In this document: one piece after another, positions 57,697-64,000 of the stretch
How the letters are laid out: every line of letters begins with the position of its first letter
Numbering within the stretch: the stretch's first letter is position 1
From: Streptomyces aidingensis
Lineage (GTDB): Bacteria; Actinomycetota; Actinomycetes; Streptomycetales; Streptomycetaceae
Assembly: GCF_900112355.1 (NCBI RefSeq)
Contig: NZ_FOLM01000008.1
Location: 124,001 to 188,000 of the forward strand
DNA: 64,000 nt
Reading direction: 5' to 3'
Made by a program: the position numbers and the translations under genes
The notes under the pieces: model-generated
Told to the model about the DNA's origin: nothing
The model's input: only the letters and a program-made list of their open reading frames with translations
Database searches by the model: none

Positions 57697-58533
57697 ATGG
57701 CGAACTTCACCGCCGCCGACGTCAAGAAGCTCCGCGAGCTCACCGGCGCCGGCATGATGGACTGCAAGAAGGCCCTGGACGAGGCCGAGGGCAATGTCGA
57801 GAAGGCCGTCGAGATCCTGCGGGTCAAGGGCCAGAAGGGCGTTGCCAAGCGCGAGAGCCGCACGGCCGAGAACGGCGCCGTGGTCGCGCTGATCGCCGAC
57901 GACAACACCTCCGGTGTGCTGGTCGAGCTGAAGTGCGAGACCGACTTCGTGGCCAAGGGCGACAAGTTCCAGGCCACCGCCAAGGCCGTGGCCGAGCATG
58001 TGGCCCGCACCTCGCCCGCCGACATCGGCACCCTGCTGACCTCGGAGATCGAGGCCGGCAAGAGCGTGCAGGCGTTCCTGGACGAGGCCAACGCGGCGCT
58101 CGGCGAGAAGATCGTGCTGGACCGCTTCGCCCAGTTCACCGAGGGCTATGTGGCCGCCTACCTGCACCGCACCAGCCCGGACCTGCCGCCGCAGGTGGGC
58201 GTGCTGGTGCAGCTCGACAAGCCGGACGCCGGCACCGCCAAGGACGTGGCCCAGCACATCGCCGCGTTCGCGCCCAAGTTCCTCTCCCGCGAGGACATTC
58301 CGGCCGATGTGGTGGAGACCGAGCGCCGGCTGGCCGAGGCCACCGCCAAGGAGGAGGGCAAGCCGGAGGCCGCCCTGCCGAAGATCGTCGAGGGCAGGGT
58401 GAACGGTTTCTTCAAGGAGAACACCCTGCTCGACCAGCCCTTCGCGCGGGACAACAAGAAGACCGTGCAGAAGGTGCTCGGCGAGGCCGGGGTCGCGGTC
58501 CAGCGCTTCGCCCGCTTCCGCGTCGGCGCCTGA
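57697..58533 (+). CDS. tsf: Elongation factor Ts
   Basis: EF-Ts (278 residues) recycles EF-Tu by GDP release. FTAADVKKLRELTGAGMMDC (4-23) with KKALDEAEGNVEKAVEIL and the signature GYVAAYLHR match the family. The C-terminal core ends with the short DNKKTVQKVL motif. ATG 57697 has GGGAAGAG 12 bases upstream, a somewhat long spacing. It is co-transcribed with rpsB, except for possible partial termination at 57554-57588. A strong hairpin follows. Confidence 0.97.
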   Translation: MANFTAADVKKLRELTGAGMMDCKKALDEAEGNVEKAVEILRVKGQKGVAKRESRTAENGAVVALIADDNTSGVLVELKCETDFVAKGDKFQATAKAVAEHVARTSPADIGTLLTSEIEAGKSVQAFLDEANAALGEKIVLDRFAQFTEGYVAAYLHRTSPDLPPQVGVLVQLDKPDAGTAKDVAQHIAAFAPKFLSREDIPADVVETERRLAEATAKEEGKPEAALPKIVEGRVNGFFKENTLLDQPFARDNKKTVQKVLGEAGVAVQRFARFRVGA

Positions 58534-58901
58534 GCCGCACCGCACCGCACTGCACAACACGGCACGAGCGCCGCGCACCCGGGCGCCCGGCCCGGCCGGG
58601 CGCCCGGAACGCCGGCGCCGCGAAGCCCCGGCCGGGCGCGGTGTTCCGGCCCGCGGCGGGGCCCGAACCGGTGTCCGCGGCAGCCACGCGCGGGTGAGAG
58701 GCTGGAGGGGAGACGGTGAGTTTCGCCGTGCCACCGGCCCCGGCCCGCCCGGCGGCGCTATTGTCGGGCGGGGGCCGGACCGGGGCTGACGGGGAAGCAC
58801 GGCCGTGACGACCGCAGTTGTGACGAGGAGGCCATGCCGAGCAGGATGACCCAGGGAATCCGCCGGCCGTGGCCTTCTCGCATGCGCACGAGGAGAGACC
58901 C
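58534..58901. other. tsf-pyrH intergenic region
   Basis: About 370 bp. It contains the tsf terminator (58579-58607) and, later, a TATTGT hexamer near 58761 that could be part of the pyrH promoter. No gene is supported. Confidence 0.5.
58579..58607 (+). terminator. tsf terminator
   Basis: Two 12-bp arms (58579-58590 and 58596-58607), each itself palindromic (CCGGGCGCCCGG), around a 5-base loop, 45 bp after the stop. Confidence 0.8.
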
Positions 58902-59669
58902 ATGAATCACGGTGCCACCGTCGCCACAACAGCCGGTGACCCCGTCCGTCCCCGGCGCTTCCTGCTGAAGCTCTCGGGCGAGGCCTTCGCCGGCAACGGC
59001 GGACTCGGCGTCGATCCGGACGTCGTCCACTCCATGGCCCGGGAGATCGGCGCCGTGGTGCGGGACGGCGCCCAGATCGCCGTGGTGATCGGCGGCGGCA
59101 ACTTCTTCCGCGGCGCCGAGCTCCAGCAGCGCGGCATGGACCGGGCCCGGTCCGACTACATGGGCATGCTGGGCACGGTGATGAACTGCCTGGCGCTCCA
59201 GGACTTCCTGGAGAAGGAAGGCGTCCCCAGCCGGGTGCAGACCGCCATCACCATGGGTCAGGTCGCCGAGCCCTACATCCCGCTGCGTGCCGTGCGCCAT
59301 CTGGAGAAGGGCCGGGTGGTCATCTTCGGCGCCGGTATGGGCATGCCCTACTTCTCCACCGACACCACCGCCGCCCAGCGGGCGCTGGAGATCCACGCCG
59401 AGGCGCTGCTGATGGGCAAGAACGGCGTGGACGGGGTCTACGACTCGGACCCGCGCAAGAACCCGGACGCGGTCCGCTACGACGCCCTCGACTACAGCGA
59501 GGTCATCACCCGCGACCTCAAAGTCGCCGACTCGACGGCGATCACCCTGTGCCGGGACAACAGTCTCCCGATCCTTGTGTTCGAGCTGCTCGCCGAGGGC
59601 AATATCGCCCGCGCCGTCAATGGTGAGAAGATCGGCACACTCGTGAACAGCCAGGGCCGGCGGGCCTGA
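58902..59669 (+). CDS. pyrH: UMP kinase
   Basis: PyrH (255 residues) phosphorylates UMP to UDP and is feedback-inhibited by UTP. It has the amino-acid-kinase fold: FLLKLSGEAFAG near residue 19, VVIGGGNFFRGAEL, and ALLMGKNGVDGVYDSDPRKN near 175. The ATG at 58902 was chosen because GAGGAGAGACC precedes it directly; a GTG eleven codons upstream lacks such a site. frr follows at 71 bp, the usual pyrH-frr-cdsA order. Confidence 0.97.
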   Translation: MNHGATVATTAGDPVRPRRFLLKLSGEAFAGNGGLGVDPDVVHSMAREIGAVVRDGAQIAVVIGGGNFFRGAELQQRGMDRARSDYMGMLGTVMNCLALQDFLEKEGVPSRVQTAITMGQVAEPYIPLRAVRHLEKGRVVIFGAGMGMPYFSTDTTAAQRALEIHAEALLMGKNGVDGVYDSDPRKNPDAVRYDALDYSEVITRDLKVADSTAITLCRDNSLPILVFELLAEGNIARAVNGEKIGTLVNSQGRRA

Positions 59670-59740
59670 GCGGGTCCGCCGCCGGCTTTCCGCACCACCT
59701 GGCCCCACCACCGACCGAAACCGGAAGCACTCAGGAGCAC

Positions 59741-60301
59741 ATGGTGATCGAAGAAGCTCTCCTCGAGGCCGAGGAGAAGATGGAGAAGGCCGTCGTGGTC
59801 GTCAAGGAGGACCTGGCGGCCATCCGTACCGGGCGTGCGCACCCGGCGATGTTCAACAAGATCCTGGCCGAGTACTACGGCACCATGACGCCGATCAACC
59901 AGCTGGCGTCCTTCTCGGTGCCGGAGGCGCGCATGGCCGTGGTGACCCCGTTCGACAAGACCGCGCTGCGCAATATCGAGCAGGCGATCCGGGATTCCGA
60001 TCTGGGCGTCAACCCGACCAACGACGGCCACATCATCCGGGTGACCTTTCCCGAGCTGACCGAGGAGCGGCGCCGCGAGTACATCAAGGTGGCCCGCTCC
60101 AAGGGCGAGGACGCCAAGATCTCCATCCGCGGTGTGCGGCGCAAGGCCAAGGACCAGATCGACAAGGCGGTCAAGGACGGCGAGGTCGGCGAGGACGAGG
60201 GCCGGCGCGCGGAGAAGGAGCTGGACGACACCACCGCCAAGTTCGTGGCCCAGGTCGACGAGCTGCTGAAGCACAAGGAAGCCGAGCTGCTCGAAGTCTG
60301 A
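59741..60301 (+). CDS. frr: Ribosome recycling factor
   Basis: RRF (186 residues) splits post-termination ribosomes together with EF-G. It has a three-helix-bundle arm with VIEEALLEAEEKMEKAVVVV at the start and RTGRAHPAMFNKILAEYYG. The C-terminal arm includes RRKAKDQIDKAVKDGEVGED. ATG 59741 follows AGGAGCAC. cdsA starts 59 bp downstream. Confidence 0.98.
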   Translation: MVIEEALLEAEEKMEKAVVVVKEDLAAIRTGRAHPAMFNKILAEYYGTMTPINQLASFSVPEARMAVVTPFDKTALRNIEQAIRDSDLGVNPTNDGHIIRVTFPELTEERRREYIKVARSKGEDAKISIRGVRRKAKDQIDKAVKDGEVGEDEGRRAEKELDDTTAKFVAQVDELLKHKEAELLEV

Positions 60302-60359
60302 GCGGGAGCGCCGCCGCAGGCCGACCTCACCGGCCGACCGAACCGGAAATGGAACTGGT

Positions 60360-61331
60360 GTGTTGAACGAGTCAGCCGAGAGCCGCAGGGCGGGCGAACG
60401 AGTCCCCCGATCATCGGCGGGTCCCGCCCGATATCCACGGCAACCGGCGCAGACTCGGCATGTGTCCAATGGGTCCCGAGGTCCGGCCGGCCGGCCGCCC
60501 GAGCGGCCGCGGAAGAAGTCGGCCGGCCGAGATCTGCGGGCCGCGGTGGCGGTGGGCCTGGCCCTGGGCGCGCTGGTGGTGCTCGCGCTCTTCGTCTACC
60601 GGCCGGCCTTCACCGGGGTGATCGTGCTCGCCGTGGTGATCGGCCTGTGGGAGCTGTCGGCCCGGCTGACCGAGCGCAAGGACATCCGGGTGCCGCTGGT
60701 GCCGCTGGCCCTGGGCGGCGCCGCCATGGTGGTGGCCGGCTATCTGCGCGGCGCGGAGGGCGCCTGGGCCGGCCTGGCCGTCACCGGTCTGGCGGTCCTG
60801 GTCTGGCGGATGGTCCGGCCCCCCGCGGGCTATCTGCGCGATGTCACCGCCGGTGTGTTCGCCGCCTTCTATGTGCCGTTCCTGGCCACCTTCGTGGCGC
60901 TGATGCTGGCCGCGGACGACGGCTCCTGGCGGGTGCTGACCTTCCTGATCCTGACCATCGTCAGCGACACCGGCGCCTACGCGGTGGGATGGCGCTTCGG
61001 GCGCCGCAAGCTGGCGCCCCGGATCAGCCCCGGCAAGACCCGTGAGGGACTGGCCGGAGCGGTGGTCTTCGCCATGACCGCCGGGGCGCTGTGCCTGCAC
61101 TTCCTGATCGACGACGCGGTGTGGTGGCAGGGCCTGCTGATGGGGCTGGCGGTGGCGGCCAGCGCCACCCTGGGTGACCTGGGCGAGTCCATGATCAAGC
61201 GGGATCTGGGCATCAAGGACATGGGCACGCTGCTGCCCGGCCACGGCGGCATCATGGACCGGCTGGACTCGCTGCTGCCCACCGCCCCGGTCTGCTGGGC
61301 TCTCTTCCTGCTCTTCGCCGGCTCTCACTGA
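60360..61331 (+). CDS. cdsA: Phosphatidate cytidylyltransferase
   Basis: CdsA (323 residues) makes CDP-diacylglycerol for phospholipid synthesis. Residues 1-57 are a basic, Pro-rich cytoplasmic segment. About eight membrane helices follow. The CDP-DAG synthase signature near the C-terminus reads GDLGESMIKRDLGIKDMG, then LLPGHGGIMDRLDSLL. GTG 60360 was taken as start; TTG 60363 is adjacent. It is in the pyrH-frr-cdsA group and complements gpsA and the acyltransferase seen upstream. Confidence 0.96.
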   Translation: MLNESAESRRAGERVPRSSAGPARYPRQPAQTRHVSNGSRGPAGRPPERPRKKSAGRDLRAAVAVGLALGALVVLALFVYRPAFTGVIVLAVVIGLWELSARLTERKDIRVPLVPLALGGAAMVVAGYLRGAEGAWAGLAVTGLAVLVWRMVRPPAGYLRDVTAGVFAAFYVPFLATFVALMLAADDGSWRVLTFLILTIVSDTGAYAVGWRFGRRKLAPRISPGKTREGLAGAVVFAMTAGALCLHFLIDDAVWWQGLLMGLAVAASATLGDLGESMIKRDLGIKDMGTLLPGHGGIMDRLDSLLPTAPVCWALFLLFAGSH

Positions 61332-61423
61332 TCGTTCTCCCCCGGCCGCGCGGTGAACCGCGGTGATAGAAACGGCATGCGACCGAGTCATCGGCGATGC
61401 GCCGAGCATGCGACGGGGGAACG

Positions 61424-63118
61424 ATGAACCAGTCCACGCCATTCGGGATGCCCGGCTACGGGGACGGCCGGCCGCTCCGGCCGGGACAGCCCGGCCCTCC
61501 GGCGGGGGCCGGGGGATGGCCGCCCGCACCGGCGGGCGGACCCCAGGGACCACCGCCCGGGCAGGGCTTCCCGGCCCGGGCACACCCGGGCCACCCCGGT
61601 CGGCCGGGGCCGTATCCGTATCCCCATGCGCACCGGCCCGGCGGGCCGGCGCCTCGCCGGAGCGGCGGGCGCGCGGCGGCCGTCGCCGTGGCCGCCGTGC
61701 TGGTCCTGCTGTCGGCCGGATTCGGCGGCTGGTGGTTCCTGCTCCGGGACGGGGGCGGGGGAGTGGAGTCGCTGACCACGTACCAGGAGTGGGCGGCGGC
61801 CGCGGAGGAACTGGGCACGGCCGGGGTCGCGGTTCAGGTCGTCCAGCCGGACGCCCCCGGAGGGGCGCATGAGGTGACCACCCAGGGGCACTGGTTCACC
61901 GACACCCATTTCGTCCGCCGCACTCTCGGCGGGGTGACCGCATACGACCTGTCCACCGGTGAGGCGGACTGGGAGTATCAGCTCCCGGGCAGCCGGCTGA
62001 GCAGCTGCCCGGCCTCGCTGGAGCAGTCCGGCGGCCGGGTGGTGCTGCTCAGCGGGGAGCCGGCCGAGAACGGCGGCTCCAGCGTGTGCCGCACCGTGAC
62101 CCTGCTGGACATCGGCACCGGGGAGCAGGTGTGGAGCGTCGACGTGCCCGGCCTGGCCCACCACGAGGACGTCTATCCGGGATCCCAGGACACTCCGGTG
62201 ATCTTCGGGGACCGGGTGCTGGTCAGCTCGGCGGCGGGCGGGCACATCCTGTCCCTGGAGACCGGCGAGCCGGTCGTCGAGGCGGAGCCGGTCCGGGAAT
62301 GCTTCGCCTACCGGTACGCGGTCTTCGGCGACACCCTGCTCCAGCGGCTCACCTGCGGCCAGAGCGGCGGCGGTGGCCTGGGCAAGGGCGGTGCGCTGGT
62401 CGCCTGGGGCCAGAACGGTGAGGAGCTCTGGTCCTGGCGGCTGCCGGCCGACGATGCCCGCGTCGACGGGGTGATCTCGCTGGAGCCGCTGGTGGCGGAG
62501 GTCACGTCCGGCAACCGGTCCCAGGTCTGGCACATCGATCCGGCAACCGGGGAGCACTCGGTGGTGCTGGCGGACTATGACGAGACCCGGGGATTCCCCT
62601 GTGTGCCCGGAGGGCTGCGGAACTGCCCGCGCGCGCTGGTCGCGGACGGCAGGCTGGTCATGCAGGTCGAGCTGCCGCACATCAACCCCGGCGATTCCGG
62701 GCACGAGGGCGGCCACGGCCATCCCAACTACCAGAACCAGCTGGTGGCCCTGGACCTGGCCGACGGCAGCGAGGTGTGGCGCACCGAGCGGGTGCAGAAC
62801 CGCAAGCTGGGCCTGGTGACCGTCGACGGCGACCGGATCATCGCCTACCAGGAGCCGAAGCGGATCGGCACCAAGGGCGACGGCGTGCCCGCCATGGTCG
62901 TCGCGGTGGACCCGTCCTCGGGCGCGGTCACCCCGGTGATGGCGATGGGGCCGGAGACGTACCGGCCGCCGCTGCGGGCCCTGAGCGAGCAGAGCTACTT
63001 CGGCAAGGTCACCAATGTCCGCCCGGCCTGGGACAACGGCCGCTTCGCCATGATGCAGACCTCGCTCATGCGGCAGAACGACGGGGTCCTGGAGACCCTG
63101 GTGTTCACCCGGCCCTGA
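61424..63118 (+). CDS. Membrane-anchored PQQ-like beta-propeller protein
   Basis: A 564-residue protein. A Pro/Gly-rich, charged cytoplasmic N-terminus (1-80) leads to one membrane helix (AAAVAVAAVLVLLSAGFGGW, about 84-103). The extracellular part is built of blades with repeats like TAYDLSTGEADWEYQLPG, TLLDIGTGEQVWSVDVPG and QLVALDLADGSEVWRTE, the pattern of PQQ-type beta-propellers. This looks like a surface or periplasm-facing scaffold. No enzymatic motif is evident. ATG 61424 was chosen from GGGGGAACG upstream. It is separated from rlmN by a hairpin. Confidence 0.85.
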   Translation: MNQSTPFGMPGYGDGRPLRPGQPGPPAGAGGWPPAPAGGPQGPPPGQGFPARAHPGHPGRPGPYPYPHAHRPGGPAPRRSGGRAAAVAVAAVLVLLSAGFGGWWFLLRDGGGGVESLTTYQEWAAAAEELGTAGVAVQVVQPDAPGGAHEVTTQGHWFTDTHFVRRTLGGVTAYDLSTGEADWEYQLPGSRLSSCPASLEQSGGRVVLLSGEPAENGGSSVCRTVTLLDIGTGEQVWSVDVPGLAHHEDVYPGSQDTPVIFGDRVLVSSAAGGHILSLETGEPVVEAEPVRECFAYRYAVFGDTLLQRLTCGQSGGGGLGKGGALVAWGQNGEELWSWRLPADDARVDGVISLEPLVAEVTSGNRSQVWHIDPATGEHSVVLADYDETRGFPCVPGGLRNCPRALVADGRLVMQVELPHINPGDSGHEGGHGHPNYQNQLVALDLADGSEVWRTERVQNRKLGLVTVDGDRIIAYQEPKRIGTKGDGVPAMVVAVDPSSGAVTPVMAMGPETYRPPLRALSEQSYFGKVTNVRPAWDNGRFAMMQTSLMRQNDGVLETLVFTRP

Positions 63119-63141
63119 GCCGGCCGGCACCGGACCGCCGT

Positions 63142-63167
63142 GGTGCCCGGCGGCGGGACCGGGCACC
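63142..63167 (+). terminator. Terminator after the PQQ-propeller gene
   Basis: Perfect 9-bp arms (63142-63150 and 63159-63167) around an 8-base loop, 23 bp after the stop and 28 bp before rlmN. Confidence 0.7.
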
Positions 63168-63195
63168 GGGCCGGGTCTGCGACACTGGAACGGTT

Positions 63196-64000
63196 ATGCC
63201 CAAGCCCGGAGAACTCATCTTTGCCGCGCCGCGGGGTGCCGTCATGCCGCCGCGCCACCTCGCCGACCTCAGCCCCGCCGAGCGCCGGGAGGCCGTCGCC
63301 GGACTGGGCGAGAAGCCCTTCCGCGCCCGCCAGCTCTCGCAGCACTACTTCGCCCGCCTGACCGACGACCCGGCGCACTGGACGGACATCCCGGCCGCCG
63401 CCCGGGAGCGGCTGGCGGAGGAACTGCTGCCGCCGCTGATGACCGAGGTGCGCCAGATGTCCTGCGACAACGGCGCCACCCGCAAGACCCTGTGGAAGCT
63501 GCACGACGGCACCCTGGTGGAGTCGGTGCTGATGCGCTACCCGGACCGGGTCACCATGTGCGTCTCCTCGCAGGCGGGCTGCGGCATGAACTGCCCGTTC
63601 TGCGCCACCGGCCAGGCCGGGCTGGACCGCAATCTGTCCACCGCCGAGATCGTGCACCAGATCGTGGCCGGTATGCGGGCGCTGCGCGACGGCGAGATCC
63701 CCGGCGGCCCGGCCCGGCTGTCCAACATCGTCTTCATGGGCATGGGCGAGCCGCTGGCCAACTACAAGCGGGTGCTGGGCGCGGTCCGCCGGCTGACCGA
63801 CCCGGCGCCGGACGGGCTGGGCCTGTCCCAGCGCGGCATCACCGTCTCCACGGTGGGGCTGGTGCCGGCCATCCGGAAGCTCACCGAGGAAGGGCTGAAG
63901 TGCCGGCTGGCGGTCTCGCTGCACGCCCCGGACGACGAACTGCGCGACACCCTGGTGCCGGTGAACACCCGCTGGAAGGTGCGCGAGGTGCTGGACGCGG
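63196..64000 (+). CDS. rlmN: 23S rRNA (adenine2503-C2)-methyltransferase (partial, 3' end off window)
   Basis: At least 268 codons; the frame stays open to the right edge. RlmN is a radical-SAM enzyme that methylates A2503 of 23S rRNA and A37 of some tRNAs. The Cx3Cx2C cluster is CGMNCPFC (about 129-136). Upstream is ARQLSQHYFARLTDDP, and downstream are VFMGMGEPLANY and RGITVSTVGLVPAI. The ATG at 63196 has no clear ribosome-binding site. A GACACT hexamer ends 9 bp upstream. The rest of the gene is outside this window. Confidence 0.96.
   Translation, partial: MPKPGELIFAAPRGAVMPPRHLADLSPAERREAVAGLGEKPFRARQLSQHYFARLTDDPAHWTDIPAAARERLAEELLPPLMTEVRQMSCDNGATRKTLWKLHDGTLVESVLMRYPDRVTMCVSSQAGCGMNCPFCATGQAGLDRNLSTAEIVHQIVAGMRALRDGEIPGGPARLSNIVFMGMGEPLANYKRVLGAVRRLTDPAPDGLGLSQRGITVSTVGLVPAIRKLTEEGLKCRLAVSLHAPDDELRDTLVPVNTRWKVREVLDA

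Noticed and set aside
1..64000. tRNA, rRNA, CRISPR, prophage, IS or integrative elements
   Set aside because: None seen. No direct-repeat spacers, transposase, integrase or tRNA cloverleaf pattern was recognised. A gene island is known between dprA and whiG in S. coelicolor as I recall, but here the two are only 234 bp apart.
1..64000. TTA (bldA-dependent) leucine codons in developmental genes
   Set aside because: The TTA triplets I noticed in coding regions were out of frame, so I do not claim bldA control for nsdA, whiG or rnc.

Overview
The window is a 64 kb piece of actinobacterial chromosome of very high G+C content. It almost certainly comes from Streptomyces or a close relative. The evidence is a set of Streptomyces-type genes in an order I recognise: ndgR beside leuCD, the two-domain histone-like hupS, nsdA, amtB-glnK-glnD, a cluster of four signal peptidases (sipW-X-Y-Z), and the sporulation sigma factor whiG. 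GTG and TTG starts are common. Several genes have a TAnnnT -10 hexamer only 6-7 bases before the start codon, which suggests leaderless mRNAs. I saw no rRNA, tRNA, CRISPR array, insertion sequence, prophage or conjugative element. This is core chromosome, not an accessory island.

Layout. 1-5.8 kb: the 5' end of a DUF4188-type gene divergent from a MerR regulator, a SnoaL-like protein, ndgR divergent from leuCD, a small repeat-containing protein, and hupS. 5.9-13.4 kb: a cold-shock-sized protein, cofC (F420 synthesis), an acyltransferase with gpsA (phospholipids), ddlA (peptidoglycan), a DUF3515 lipoprotein, an Lrp-type RAM-domain protein, thiL and thiD (thiamine), and rpmB. 13.7-25.6 kb: a DAK2/FakA-like kinase, recG, an unknown protein, rsmD, coaD, a coiled-coil protein with a Tyr/Gln/Gly-rich tail, DUF177-rpmF-rnc-mutM, a CAP-domain protein, and a 68-residue coiled-coil protein.

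25.9-46.8 kb: smc, ftsY, a prim-pol-like protein, nsdA, amtB-glnK-glnD behind a GlnR-type box, ffh, a methyltransferase, an archaeal/eukaryotic-type proS, a SprT-like HExxH protein, and the rpsP-KH-rimM-trmD-rplS ribosome/RNA-maturation cluster. 46.8-51 kb: four type I signal peptidases and a DUF2469 protein. 51-56.3 kb: a LytM/M23 protein facing the block whiG, dprA, yifB, yraN on the minus strand. This block appears inverted relative to the order I remember in S. coelicolor. 56.7-64 kb: rpsB-tsf, pyrH, frr, cdsA, a PQQ-propeller membrane protein, and rlmN, which runs off the right edge.

Functionally the region combines translation (rpsB, tsf, frr, rpsP, rplS, rpmB, rpmF, proS, RNA methylases), protein export (ftsY, ffh, four signal peptidases), chromosome organisation and repair (smc, hupS, recG, mutM, dprA), nitrogen sensing (amtB-glnK-glnD) and developmental control (nsdA, whiG, rnc/absB). 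The points most worth a second look are the archaeal-type ProRS with its neighbouring methyltransferase, the nested repeat array upstream of nsdA, the tandem MerR operators, the long insertion in the SMC hinge, the apparent whiG-yraN block inversion, and the degenerate prim-pol protein. I found no clear new multi-gene system.
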